From VRUE01 sp963737575 (GTDB taxonomy: Bacteria > Actinomycetota > Thermoleophilia > Solirubrobacterales > 70-9), in the NCBI GenBank assembly GCA_963737575.1, contig CAVTTJ010000003.1, positions 186,001 to 250,000 on the forward strand: a stretch of DNA of 64,000 bases. The letters run 5' to 3'. The first letter of the stretch is position 1, and every line of letters begins with the position of its first letter. The notes under the pieces are model-generated. The model had not been told where the DNA came from and searched no databases. It saw only the letters and a program-made list of their open reading frames with translations. Shown one piece after another: positions 54,115 through 63,072 of this stretch. Made by a program: the position numbers and the translations under genes.

Positions 54115-55029
54115 ATGAGGTATCTGGGTACCGCCGCCGCGACCGCAATGGTCGCGGCGGCGGTTTTGCTTCCTCGCGGGCCGGCGCGTGCCGCCGAAAG
54201 CCCTGACACGACGGCGCCCACCGGGGCCGTCGCGGGCGTGACAAACCCTGCCTCGGGCACGCTCGAGCTTCTCCTCTACGCGTACGATGAAGGCGCCGGG
54301 CTCGCGTCCGCCGAAGTATCGCTCGGTGGCGAGCCGGTCTTCTCTGCGCCCCTCGCTGGAAACTCGGTCTCGGCCGTTCCGCTGCCGGTCGACACGGGAG
54401 TTGTCGCGGACGGCTCCCACCAGCTGGTGGTGGAGGTGACCGACGCCGCCGGAAACACCGCCCAGGTGCTTGACCGAGAAATCACGGTGACCAACGCGGT
54501 GATGCCGAGCGGCCCCAGAGCCACCGTGACGGTCGGCGTCAGCGGGGGGCAGCCCGGCGCTGAAGAAGAACCCGGCAGCGGCAAGGCCCACCCGTCCTCA
54601 GCATCCGGTGAAGGGCAAGGCGGCTGCCGCCGCCCGAGGCTGAAGATGCATCTCGCCCGCAAGCCTCTTTGGTACACCCGCCCGCGCCACGTTCCCGTCC
54701 TCCATTACGGCCGCCACTACCCCTACAAGGGAAAGCTCACCTGCCTGGGCGGCTCGGGCAAGCGCGTCCCGACCGCAACCGGCACCCGCGTGAAGGTCTA
54801 TTACCGGGTATGGAACATGAGCTTCGAGCGCCACCACGGCCCGGTCAAGTTCTACCTCCTGCGCAAGATCAAGGTGCGCAAGAAGGGACGGCTCAAGCTG
54901 AGCCTCGGCCTGCGCTCGGGCCGCACGATCCTGTTCCGCTACCACGGCCCGAGTGGAGAACTGGCAAAGGCAAAGCTCCGCCTCGCCGTTCCTCCCCGCA
55001 GCCGCAAGCCCCCCTGGGGGCCGCGATGA
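54115..55029 (+). CDS. Secreted Ig-like protein
   Basis: A 304-residue exported protein with signal peptide (ending GPARAA). Residues about 30-130 form a bacterial Ig-like domain of the type often found in adhesins (LLLYAYDEGAGLASAEVSLG and then VEVTDAAGNTAQVLDREITV). A Gly/Ser/Pro linker leads to a basic second domain (VLHYGRHYPYKGKLTCLGG, then VKVYYRVWNMSFERHHGPVK). I read this as another beta-sandwich. It overlaps the following gene (ATGA), so both are coupled. Confidence 0.65.
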   Translation: MRYLGTAAATAMVAAAVLLPRGPARAAESPDTTAPTGAVAGVTNPASGTLELLLYAYDEGAGLASAEVSLGGEPVFSAPLAGNSVSAVPLPVDTGVVADGSHQLVVEVTDAAGNTAQVLDREITVTNAVMPSGPRATVTVGVSGGQPGAEEEPGSGKAHPSSASGEGQGGCRRPRLKMHLARKPLWYTRPRHVPVLHYGRHYPYKGKLTCLGGSGKRVPTATGTRVKVYYRVWNMSFERHHGPVKFYLLRKIKVRKKGRLKLSLGLRSGRTILFRYHGPSGELAKAKLRLAVPPRSRKPPWGPR

Positions 55030-55559
55030 GCTTGGAGGCGGCAAGCACTCAGGCCCGCGCAGGCGCGCTGGCCCTGGCCGTCGTAGTGCTGACAGCCTCC
55101 CTCCTCCTCGCCGCCCTCGGGCGGGCGCAGGGGTCGCCGGTCCCCGGCGGCTCCGTGCCCAGCACGCTTTCGCTGTCGCTCGGCCAGCCGAGCCCGTTCC
55201 AGCGTGTGGGCGCGGCGGGAAGCGGCAGCGGCGTCTTCATCTCGGTGATCCGTGCCGAGGTGACCGCCACCGACACTCCGGCCCGGCTCAGTCTCGTTGA
55301 CGGCGAAGCGACCCATGGCCCGCGCCTCGGACACCTGGCGGCGGGGTCCTCGGTCCTTTCGCCGGCGCTGCGGGCCGAGGCCAGCGGCGGGGCCTACCGC
55401 TCGCTCGACGCGTCGATCCCCCCTGAGTTGAAGAGCTGGGGCCAGCCGGTCGCGGTCACAGCGACGAGGATCCGCCTGCGCCAGGAGGCCCCTGACGCCC
55501 GCGTTCTCCGGAATCACCACAAATTGCTCCTGGTCACGCTCACCGCGGGGGGTCCGTGA
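55026..55559 (+). CDS. Small secreted WxL-like domain protein
   Basis: A 177-residue exported protein with signal peptide ALALAVVVLTASLLLAALG. The mature part follows the same layout as the C-terminal domain of the 52615 protein: SLSLGQPSPFQ, then VTATDTPARLSLVDGEATHG, LGHLAAGSSVLSPALRAEA, PPELKSWGQPVAVTATRIRL and a last strand LLLVTLTAGG. This is the pattern of a WxL-like beta domain, which in Firmicutes binds peptidoglycan. It starts inside the stop of the gene before it, and the DUF916-like gene follows. The family call is by eye. Confidence 0.55.
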   Translation: MSLEAASTQARAGALALAVVVLTASLLLAALGRAQGSPVPGGSVPSTLSLSLGQPSPFQRVGAAGSGSGVFISVIRAEVTATDTPARLSLVDGEATHGPRLGHLAAGSSVLSPALRAEASGGAYRSLDASIPPELKSWGQPVAVTATRIRLRQEAPDARVLRNHHKLLLVTLTAGGP

Positions 55560-55621
55560 GCGGGCGCCGCGACCTTCAGCCCCCCAATGGGGTTCCTACC
55601 TATGACAGAGAGGATCAGACG

Positions 55622-56419
55622 ATGAGACCGCCAACCGCCAACCGCCGCCCAGCGCGCGCCCGCCGCTCCGCGATCGCGGCGCTCTGCCTGCTCGTCGCCG
55701 GCTTCGGGGCAGCCCACGCGCTTGGCGCCCGCGGCGGTCTCTCGGTCACCCCGGGCATCCTCGAACACGCCGCCCAGCCAGGCGCGGTCGGCCCGCTCAC
55801 CGTTTCAAACACCAGCTCCCGCCCGATGACGGTATCCGTCGCTGCACGCCCGTGGCTGCAGTCCCGCAGCGGCTCCGTTGTCCCCGACCGTCGCAAGGTG
55901 CTCGGCAAGGTGCACGCCGGCCGGCGCTCATTCCGACTCGCTGCCGGGGGCACGCGCACGGTCGGCCTGAGCCTGGCCCGCCGGCCCGGAGGCGGCTCGT
56001 TGTACGGGGCGATCGAAGTCACCGGCACCCCCAAGGGCCGCCACGGCAGGGGCGTGAGGGTCGCCTATCGTCTGGTCACCTCGCTGCGCCTCTACCCGCC
56101 GGTCGGCGCGCGCCGCTACCGCGCGCGCCCGAGGCGCCTCTTCCAGCACGGCAGCACGCGCCACGGCGCCCTCTTCCTCGCGGTCAAGAACGGCGGCAAC
56201 ACGATCGACCCGATCGGCGGCCGGGTGCACATCAGCGGCAGCCACCATACGCTGAGCGGCGTCATCGAGTCGAAGGCGATCCTGCCCGGCGCTACCGTCA
56301 ACCTGAGATTGGCCCGCCTGTCCGGCGCCCTGCCCCGAGGCCGGTACCGGGTCGGGGGAATCCTCACCCAAGCCGGCCAGAAGGCGGGATGGTTCAGGGA
56401 TGGGGTGCGGTTGCGATGA
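55622..56419 (+). CDS. DUF916-like (WxL-interacting, chaperone-fold) secreted protein
   Basis: A 265-residue exported protein (signal peptide to about residue 37). The mature start, LSVTPGILEHAAQPGAVGPL followed by VSNTSSRPMTVSVAARPW, has the PG-x-VxN layout of DUF916 and pilus-chaperone-like Ig folds. A second beta domain follows (ALFLAVKNGGNTIDPIGGRV). In Gram-positive csc clusters a DUF916 protein is encoded beside WxL proteins, as here. The ATG at 55622 is preceded by GAGAGGA. The usual C-terminal membrane anchor of DUF916 proteins is not visible. Confidence 0.55.
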   Translation: MRPPTANRRPARARRSAIAALCLLVAGFGAAHALGARGGLSVTPGILEHAAQPGAVGPLTVSNTSSRPMTVSVAARPWLQSRSGSVVPDRRKVLGKVHAGRRSFRLAAGGTRTVGLSLARRPGGGSLYGAIEVTGTPKGRHGRGVRVAYRLVTSLRLYPPVGARRYRARPRRLFQHGSTRHGALFLAVKNGGNTIDPIGGRVHISGSHHTLSGVIESKAILPGATVNLRLARLSGALPRGRYRVGGILTQAGQKAGWFRDGVRLR

Positions 56420-56444
56420 TAAAACCATGAAGAGGAGGAGTTCC

Positions 56445-58019
56445 ATGTCTGTATCCAAGCGTCGCGACGGGTGGCTACTCGCCCTGCTTGCTTTGGCAGG
56501 CACTGCGATCTTCCTGTTGCCCGCCAGCGAGGCTGCGGCCGCGACATTTCCCAATGCCTGCGTGAACAACGTCGCCCCGAGCCAGTCCAGTCACATCCCG
56601 GTCACGATGACCGCCGAAACGTCGACCGCGGGCCCGGTGAAAGCGGGCGACACGATCACGTTGGAAGAAATCGAACAGGAACTCGCGGTCCCGCCCGCCG
56701 TCTTCCTCAGCGGTTACAACCTCGGCCTTCTGACGACCGGGCTGAACAAAATCCCGACCGAAGTCAATACGCTGATCCGAGGCACCAACACGGTCGAGGA
56801 ATCCCAGCTAACCAACACGGTGAAAACGGAAGCCGAAACGACCATCACCGATCCCGACGGAGAACCCGGCACCGGCGATGAGACCGCGACCCCGGGCGCT
56901 GTCAACGTCAGCTATGAAAACCAGACCTGGACCGCGGGTGCAAGCGGCCCGATCATTTTCCGCGAGGCAACCGTGTTTGCCCCGCCGGTCCCGCCTGGAT
57001 TCACCAATCTCAAAGGCGCTGTCAACATCAAATCGGTTGTCGCCGGCACCATCACCGTCCACTTCGGCTGCGACCCCGGCGAAGTGGAAGAGGCTAAAGA
57101 ACCGAGCACGATCGAACTCGAAACGGCCCCCGCATTCGCCTCTCTCGCGAATGAAAACCCGGCCAATCAGGCTCCCAAGGCGAAAGCCGGCCCCGATCAG
57201 CACGTGAGCACCGGAGCCGCCGTGAAACTGAACGGATTCGAATCGTCGGACTCGAGCGAAGAATCATTCGGGCTGAAATACAAATGGACGCAGACCGGGG
57301 GGCCGGCGGTGACTCTGAGCGGAACGACAATTCCGGGCCCCACCTTCACGGCACCGGCCGAACCCGCGGCGCTGAAGTTCAAGCTGGAAGTCTGCGATAA
57401 CGGCGGGGCGTCCCTGTGCAGCAGCGACGAAGTGTCGATAAATGCGGGGAACCTGCCTCCGACGGCAAACGCCGGGCCCAACCAGGAAGTGGACTCGGGA
57501 GCCGGCGTGACTCTCAACGGCAGCGGCTCCTCGGATCCCAACGGCGACCCGCTGACTTACACGTGGACCCAGACCGGCGGCCCGAACGTCGCCCTGGGCG
57601 GGGCAAACAGTGCGAGTGCCACCTTCACGGCACCGACCGGACCGACGACTCTGGGCTTCCAGCTGGAAGCCTGCGACAACGGCTCGCCGGCGCTGTGCAA
57701 CACCGCCAGCGTGACGATCACGGTGAAGGCCGCGGCGGCCGGCGGTGGTCCCGGTTCCGGAGCCGAAAGCAAGGCCCCCGTAACGAAGCTGAAGTCGGTG
57801 AAGATCAAGAAGCACAATGTGACCGTCGAATTCAACTCGGACCAGAAGGGATCGACCTTTCTCTGCAAACTCGACAATAAGAAGTTCGCCAGCTGCAGGT
57901 CGCCGAAGACTTACAAGAACCTGAAGCCAGGCAAGCACAAGTTCGAGGTCGAGGCACGCAATGCCCAGGGCAACGTCGACCCGTCGCCGGCGGTCAAGAA
58001 GTTCAAGATCAAGAAGTAG
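56445..58019 (+). CDS. Secreted surface protein with two PKD-like repeats
   Basis: A 524-residue exported protein. The N-terminal domain (FPNACVNNVAPSQSSHIPVT, then ELAVPPAVFLSGYNLGLLTT) is paralogous to that of the 52615 protein. Then come two PKD-like domains (KAGPDQHVSTGAAVKLNG, about 245-335, and NAGPNQEVDSGAGVTLNGSG, about 338-430), each with YKWTQTGGP or YTWTQTGGP. The last 75 residues form an Ig-like module with TFLCKLDNKKFASCRSPKTY and a basic end (AVKKFKIKK). GGAGGAG sits 5 bases before the ATG at 56445. Likely a surface stalk or fibre protein. Confidence 0.75.
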   Translation: MSVSKRRDGWLLALLALAGTAIFLLPASEAAAATFPNACVNNVAPSQSSHIPVTMTAETSTAGPVKAGDTITLEEIEQELAVPPAVFLSGYNLGLLTTGLNKIPTEVNTLIRGTNTVEESQLTNTVKTEAETTITDPDGEPGTGDETATPGAVNVSYENQTWTAGASGPIIFREATVFAPPVPPGFTNLKGAVNIKSVVAGTITVHFGCDPGEVEEAKEPSTIELETAPAFASLANENPANQAPKAKAGPDQHVSTGAAVKLNGFESSDSSEESFGLKYKWTQTGGPAVTLSGTTIPGPTFTAPAEPAALKFKLEVCDNGGASLCSSDEVSINAGNLPPTANAGPNQEVDSGAGVTLNGSGSSDPNGDPLTYTWTQTGGPNVALGGANSASATFTAPTGPTTLGFQLEACDNGSPALCNTASVTITVKAAAAGGGPGSGAESKAPVTKLKSVKIKKHNVTVEFNSDQKGSTFLCKLDNKKFASCRSPKTYKNLKPGKHKFEVEARNAQGNVDPSPAVKKFKIKK

Positions 58020-58119
58020 AGAGATAGCGTGGCGCGGGCTCGACCGCGCGGCGGAAATCTGGCGTCGCCGTCGCGCGGAAGGGCCCGCGCACCAAAGGGC
58101 CTGCTGACCGAGGGCGCGC

Positions 58120-58710
58120 CTATTTCCTCGGGCTCGTGCGAAGCCCGTCGAGGGCGAGCCCGAGGATGCGGTCGATCTGCTCGGCGTCTGCGTTGCGGAT
58201 CGCGGCGATGCCGCTGACCATTTTGGTGACGTCGGAGATGTCAACGTCGGCGCGGACCTCGCCCGCCTCCTGGGCGCGCTCCAGCAGGCCCTCGCCGGCG
58301 CCATAGATCGCGTTGGCGCAGGAGCTGAAGACAGGCGAATTGCGGTCGACGTAGGCGAAGAGCTCCTCGGCGAGGGCGCGCTTGGTCGCGGCGAAGCCGA
58401 CGAACTCGTGCAACCACCCGGTCAGCGCCTCGAGTGGAGGCTGGCCGACGTACTTCTCTGCCGAGTCGCAGATCGCCCGCACTTCGTCGAGGTAGACGGC
58501 TTCCAGCAGGTCCTGCCGGGTCGGGAAGTGGCGATATAGGGTGCCGATCCCGACCCCGGCCCGGGCGGCAACGTCCTCGAGAGTCGCGCCCGTGCCCTCC
58601 TCCGTGAACTCCTTGCGGGCGGCGGCGATCAGCTTCTCGTAGTTGCGACGGGCATCGGCGCGTTTGGGCCGCGGGGCCAATGCTGCGACGTCATTGGGAT
58701 TGGCGTTCAC
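58120..58710 (-). CDS. TetR-family repressor of the adjacent efflux gene
   Basis: A 196-residue TetR regulator. The helix-turn-helix is TLEDVAARAGVGIGTLYRHF followed by PTRQDLLEA (residues about 43-71), and the C-terminal helices form a drug-binding-type pocket (ALAEELFAYVDRNSPVFSSC). It is divergent from the MFS gene at 58846, and three matching palindromes lie between them, so it very likely represses that transporter and itself. Confidence 0.9.
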   Translation of the reverse strand: MNANPNDVAALAPRPKRADARRNYEKLIAAARKEFTEEGTGATLEDVAARAGVGIGTLYRHFPTRQDLLEAVYLDEVRAICDSAEKYVGQPPLEALTGWLHEFVGFAATKRALAEELFAYVDRNSPVFSSCANAIYGAGEGLLERAQEAGEVRADVDISDVTKMVSGIAAIRNADAEQIDRILGLALDGLRTSPRK

Positions 58711-58730
58711 GACTACTTCCTAAATTTCAC

Positions 58731-58760
58731 TTGACAAACCGGAGGAACCCTCCGTATAGT
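58731..58760 (+). promoter_or_regulatory. Sigma-70-type promoter of the MFS gene
   Basis: TTGACA (58731-58736), an 18-base spacer and TATAGT (58755-58760). The first operator palindrome (58740-58754) fills the spacer, so repressor binding would block polymerase directly. Confidence 0.7.
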
Positions 58761-58809
58761 GGTCTCCAGAAGCGGAGGCACCCTCCTAATTACCCGGAGG
58801 CGACCTCCA
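58740..58809. promoter_or_regulatory. Three TetR operator palindromes
   Basis: Sites at 58740-58754, 58773-58787 and 58795-58809, each CGGAGG, three bases, CCTCC plus G, T or A. Centres are 33 and 22 bases apart, i.e. three and two helical turns, so all three face the same side of the DNA. Confidence 0.8.
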
Positions 58810-58845
58810 GTTTAGCACCAGATTCCGCTTCGGCAAAGGACTCAG

Positions 58846-60255
58846 ATGACTTCATCAACTCCCCGAAATTTTCTCTCCCTCGCGATCATCCTCGGCTGCT
58901 ACCTGATGATCATCCTCGACATCTCGGTGGTGATCACCGCCCTTCCGAGCATCCACGAGGACCTCGGCTTCTCCCCCACGGGCCTCTCTTGGGTCCAGAA
59001 CGCCTACACGCTCACCTTCGGCGGTCTGCTGCTGCTCGGCGCCCGCGCCGGCGACATCCTCGGCCGTCGCCGCGTCTTCGTCGCCGGCATCGCCCTCTTC
59101 ACCTTCGCCTCGATGCTGGGCGGGGTCGCCCAGACGCCGGCCTGGCTGCTCGGCGCTCGCGCCCTGCAGGGAGTCGGCGCCGCGATCGCCGCGCCCTCGA
59201 CACTCGCCCTGCTCACCGTCAGCTTCCCCGAGGGCCCCGAGCGCACCCGCGCGGTCGCCTGGTACAGCGCCGTGGCCGGCGCCGGCGGCAGCATCGGCCT
59301 GCTGCTCGGAGGCATGCTCACCTCCTGGATCTCATGGCGCTGCGGCCTCTTCATCAACGTCCCGCTCGGGGCGGCGCTGATCTGGCTCGCGCCGCGCCAC
59401 CTGCCGGAGACCGAGCGCAAGCACGGCCGCTTCGACCTCGCCGGCACCCTCAGCTCGACGATCGGCATGACCACGCTCGTCTACGGCCTCGTTCGCGCCG
59501 CCGGCGCCGGCTGGGGTGACACCTGGGCGCTCGGCTCGTTCGCGACAGCGGCGGCGCTGTTGACCTACTTCGTCTTCCGCGAGCGGCGGGCCGAGCAGCC
59601 GATCACGCCGCTGCGGCTGTTCTCCAGCCGCGAGCGGGTCGGCGCCTACCTGTCCCGCATCCTCGTCGTCGGGGCGATGTACTCGACCTTCTTCTTCCTC
59701 ACCCAGTACCTACAGGTCGTGCAGGGCTACGGGGCGCTGGAGGCCGGCTCGGCATTCCTGCCGATGACCCTCTCGGTCTTCGCCATGGTCCGGGTGGTGC
59801 CGCGGATCGCGCCGCGCTTCGGCGAGGTGCGGGTCCTCGCCGGCGGTCTCTCGATCGCCCTGGCCGGGATGCTCTGGCTGGGGCAGATCTCCCCCGGGGC
59901 CGACTACCTGACCCAGATGGCGGCGCCGCTGATCCTGCTCGGGATCGGCCTCGGCTCGGCGCTGACACCGCTGACCACCGCCGGCATGTCCGGCGTCGCC
60001 GACTCCGATGCCGGCGCCGCCTCGGGACTCATCAACGTCGCTCACCAGCTCGGCGGCACGCTCGGCGTCGGCGCCCTGATCACCGTCTTCGCCGCCGCCA
60101 GCAGCGGCGCCGGCGCCCAGGCCCTGGTCGAAGGCGTCCCCACCGTCCTCGCCGGCGCGGCGGTCCTGATCGCGCTGTCTCTGACCACGGTCCTCGCGGT
60201 CATGCGGCCTCGCCTGTTGCCGGCGAAGGGCGCCGAGCCGGAGGTGGCGGGATGA
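58846..60255 (+). CDS. MFS drug efflux transporter, DHA2 (14-TMS) type
   Basis: A 469-residue integral membrane protein. It begins with a helix containing LDISVVITALPSIHEDLGFS and WVQNAYTLTFGGLLLLGARA, then motif A GDILGRRRVFVAG and motif C GAGGSIGLLLGGMLT, all typical of the DHA2 drug:proton antiporters (EmrB/QacA group). Helix count by eye is 13-14. AAAGGA precedes the ATG. The operators upstream suggest it is induced when the TetR protein binds a toxic compound. Confidence 0.9.
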   Translation: MTSSTPRNFLSLAIILGCYLMIILDISVVITALPSIHEDLGFSPTGLSWVQNAYTLTFGGLLLLGARAGDILGRRRVFVAGIALFTFASMLGGVAQTPAWLLGARALQGVGAAIAAPSTLALLTVSFPEGPERTRAVAWYSAVAGAGGSIGLLLGGMLTSWISWRCGLFINVPLGAALIWLAPRHLPETERKHGRFDLAGTLSSTIGMTTLVYGLVRAAGAGWGDTWALGSFATAAALLTYFVFRERRAEQPITPLRLFSSRERVGAYLSRILVVGAMYSTFFFLTQYLQVVQGYGALEAGSAFLPMTLSVFAMVRVVPRIAPRFGEVRVLAGGLSIALAGMLWLGQISPGADYLTQMAAPLILLGIGLGSALTPLTTAGMSGVADSDAGAASGLINVAHQLGGTLGVGALITVFAAASSGAGAQALVEGVPTVLAGAAVLIALSLTTVLAVMRPRLLPAKGAEPEVAG

Positions 60256-60372
60256 GGCCGCGCGGAGACACGAGGCCACCTGCGGCTCCCGGACGCCGCA
60301 CCCGCCCGGGGGCGCCACGGAGGAGCAGCTTCCGCCGGGTCGCGGTGTTCGTTCCGCTCAGCTCGGCCGGCG
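60256..60372. other. Gap between convergent genes
   Basis: No gene, and no hairpin with a T-run, is seen between the MFS stop and the family B stop. Confidence 0.3.
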
Positions 60373-63072
60373 TCAGTGCTTCGGGCCGCAGGGAGTCTGC
60401 GCCTGAACCGACTGTTTGAGGCGCTTGCCACTCTGGGCCGTGTATTCGACCTGGATCGAGCCGGGGGAATTGCAGAGGTCCTTGGTGTTGCTCAGGTAGC
60501 CCTTCTTACCCCCGAGGAGGGTGAGGCGGAAATGCCCGATCGGCGCGTCCGGGATCACCGGGACGATCGTCCGCAGGCGCCCGGTCCTGTCCGATGCGGA
60601 TTCCGCCTGCGGCATCATCGTGACCTGGCCGTCGAGGATGAAGACCAGGTGTGGCAGCTTGCCGTAGCCGGAGACGGCGTAGGCCGGGCCCGTCAGGGGC
60701 TCATCGAGCAGCGGCGTTTTGACGGAGACGTTGCCCATCGGCTGGCGGCCACGGCACCGTTCGGCTTCCAGCTGCGAGCGCGAGCAGATGTTGAACAGAT
60801 GGCGCTGATCGACCTGATAGGCCTTCGGCAGGGTGACGGTGACCGTCTTCAGGTTCGCGTCTCCCCGGCGGGTCCTGAGGTCGAACTGTAGCCGCGGGTT
60901 CTGGGAACGGTGGGTCTGGCGGCCGAGCTGGCGGACGGTCATCGAGGGCTTGAACCCGAGGTCCGAGCAGTTGACGGGATGAAAGTAGGAGCTGAAGTCG
61001 GCAACGCTCCCCTGATCCCCGATCCCCTGTGAGGCGATGCTCGAGGTATCGCAATGGGTCGGGTTGATCATGAAGTTCGGCTTGTCGATGTTGACCTTGA
61101 TCGTCCGCATTCGCAACGGCACGCCGCCGATGATCGCCGGCAGGGTGTCGGAGATGGCGGTGACGTGGGCGTCGACCGGATCGACGTGGATCGCGACCCG
61201 GACCACCTGCGTCCCGTAGTCGTACGGGCCGGCGACGGCGGGGGTAATCACGACCAAACTCAGCGGCGCGCCCTTGAAGGGACCGGCCAGGTAGATCTTG
61301 CCGGTGACGTGGAACGGATGGCTCCCGGGGCCGGCGGCGACGTTCGAGGTGCCGATCAGGCTTGAGCTGCGGCAGCTCGGATAGATCTCCTCGGTGCGGC
61401 CGAGCTGCCCCGCGGCCTGCCGGATCGCCTCCTCGGAGCAGTATTCGATCCCCCGCAGCGACCCCGTCAGCCCCGGTGGCATCGTGAAGTCGAGGTCGTG
61501 GAGAAACTGGTCGCCGTCGTCGCGATCGAGCTTCAGGGAGAAGGCGCTGAAGCCGCCCGCGACCGGATTCGAGGTTCCCGCTTCGAGGCGTGGCGAGAAC
61601 GGCCTTATCTGGCCCGGACAGGAGGAGCCTCCCGGGCCGGAGTTGATGCTGAGGGCCGGGCGCGAGCGCTGGGGGGCGAGCAGGCTGTTCCATGGGGTGA
61701 AGTTCGAATCGACCTGATAGACGGTGCAGCTCGTCGGCGTGGCGATCAACCCGCGGTCGGACGCGAAGACGTGGAGGTTGAACTCTTCGAACGGCACCTC
61801 CGGGAGGTCGGTGACGGAGATGGCCAGCCTCCCGGTCGTCGGATCCGGCTGCACCGAGGCGACGATCTTCGTGTTGATGCCGAACCCGCCGGCGATCATG
61901 AACAGCCGGTACTGGTTTCCGGGGGTCGGCTCGCCGATGTAGAGCGATCCCGTCAGGGGGCCGACGAGGGCCGGCGTGCGGATGTCGAAGCGGCCGATTT
62001 TCGAGTTGTTCGGGCATTGCGCCGGGGCCTCGCTGCCGAAGCCGGCCTCGGCGTCGGTGCAGGCGGTCTGGCCGTCCGCCGCGTCCGGGTTGACCGAGAC
62101 GCCTTCGGGCAGGATCACGGTGGCCGCGCGGATGCTCGACGGCGTCGGTGAGCGGCTCAGCGGCTGCGCCGCACGCAGGCTGATGTCCATCCCCGAGGGG
62201 GAGTCGGCCGCTTCCGAGGTCAGCCCGGCGTTCAGCGCCGGCTGGAAGGTCTGCTGATCGCAGGCGGTCGTCGGCGGATACTGGTCCTCCGCATGAGCCG
62301 CGTGAGACGGATCCTGGTATGTCCGAACGTCGAGCGAGACGGTCAGCGGCTGGCCCGTGCAGGTGCTGGGGTTGTCGATCATCGGCGCCTCGACGACGTT
62401 CGCATGGTGCGGCGTCTGGCCGTTGCCCGACGCGCAGCGCGCGCTGGCCACCCCGGGGCAGCCTGCCGGATTGCCGGGTGAGCCAGGGAGAAAGCGCTCG
62501 TCGTCGTTTTCGAGTGCGGCCGGGAAACCCCAAACCGATATCGCGGCTCCGGCGAGGGGCATCGACTGGGTTATGCCGGCGACAGTCATCCGCAGGCCGT
62601 AGTCCGATCCGCTTCGAACCTGAATCGGGATCGAGATCGGGATGTCGAGGGTCGGGACGACGAATGCAAGCCGGGCGGTCTCCCCCTCCACCTGGACGGC
62701 AATGTCATAGATCGGCGCCGCGCCGAGGAGAGCATTCGGATTCCCGTTGTAGTTCGCTCTGATGACGACCGTGCCCGCCTGGGAGGCCGCGGGGCATTGG
62801 GAGAGGGCGAAGTCGGAGACCGTGCAGGTCGGGATCGCGTTCGGATTCCCGAACACCCCCTGCGGGAGGTTGACGGTGACGTCTTCGGCGGCCTCCGGCT
62901 GACCTGGTTCATCCAGGCTGAAGCTCGCCGTCAGGTTCGGGTGAGCGCCGGCCGCGGTCGTCGAGGTCGTCACTCCGAACGAGCTGATCGGCTCGACGGC
63001 GGTCGCCGTCTGCGCGGAGGCCCCGAGGGCGAGAGCCCAGAACGAGAGCACGATGGCCAGCCGGGCCGTCAT
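60373..63072 (-). CDS. Family B secreted protein of the second A-B pair
   Basis: An 899-residue exported protein, equal in length to the 34254 gene product. The ATG at 63072 opens a signal peptide (LAIVLSFWALALGASAQTAT) and overlaps the upstream family A stop (ATGA). The shared motifs are NLPQGVFGNPNAIPTC, GSLYIGEPTPGNQYRLFM, SSCPGQIRPFSPRLEAGTS, MPPGLTGSLRGIEYCSE, AGPFKGAPLSLVVITPAVAG, YDYGTQVVRVAIHVDP, INPTHC and LGGKKGYLSNTKDLC. The tail is short and basic (CGPKH). It looks like a copy of the A-B pair at 34254-41386 that diverged. Function unknown. Confidence 0.8.
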   Translation of the reverse strand: MTARLAIVLSFWALALGASAQTATAVEPISSFGVTTSTTAAGAHPNLTASFSLDEPGQPEAAEDVTVNLPQGVFGNPNAIPTCTVSDFALSQCPAASQAGTVVIRANYNGNPNALLGAAPIYDIAVQVEGETARLAFVVPTLDIPISIPIQVRSGSDYGLRMTVAGITQSMPLAGAAISVWGFPAALENDDERFLPGSPGNPAGCPGVASARCASGNGQTPHHANVVEAPMIDNPSTCTGQPLTVSLDVRTYQDPSHAAHAEDQYPPTTACDQQTFQPALNAGLTSEAADSPSGMDISLRAAQPLSRSPTPSSIRAATVILPEGVSVNPDAADGQTACTDAEAGFGSEAPAQCPNNSKIGRFDIRTPALVGPLTGSLYIGEPTPGNQYRLFMIAGGFGINTKIVASVQPDPTTGRLAISVTDLPEVPFEEFNLHVFASDRGLIATPTSCTVYQVDSNFTPWNSLLAPQRSRPALSINSGPGGSSCPGQIRPFSPRLEAGTSNPVAGGFSAFSLKLDRDDGDQFLHDLDFTMPPGLTGSLRGIEYCSEEAIRQAAGQLGRTEEIYPSCRSSSLIGTSNVAAGPGSHPFHVTGKIYLAGPFKGAPLSLVVITPAVAGPYDYGTQVVRVAIHVDPVDAHVTAISDTLPAIIGGVPLRMRTIKVNIDKPNFMINPTHCDTSSIASQGIGDQGSVADFSSYFHPVNCSDLGFKPSMTVRQLGRQTHRSQNPRLQFDLRTRRGDANLKTVTVTLPKAYQVDQRHLFNICSRSQLEAERCRGRQPMGNVSVKTPLLDEPLTGPAYAVSGYGKLPHLVFILDGQVTMMPQAESASDRTGRLRTIVPVIPDAPIGHFRLTLLGGKKGYLSNTKDLCNSPGSIQVEYTAQSGKRLKQSVQAQTPCGPKH

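Noticed and set aside
60701..62533. 610-codon minus-strand frame overlapping the family B gene in another frame
   Set aside because: Arg/Pro-rich off-frame translation; the true frame shares motifs with three paralogues.
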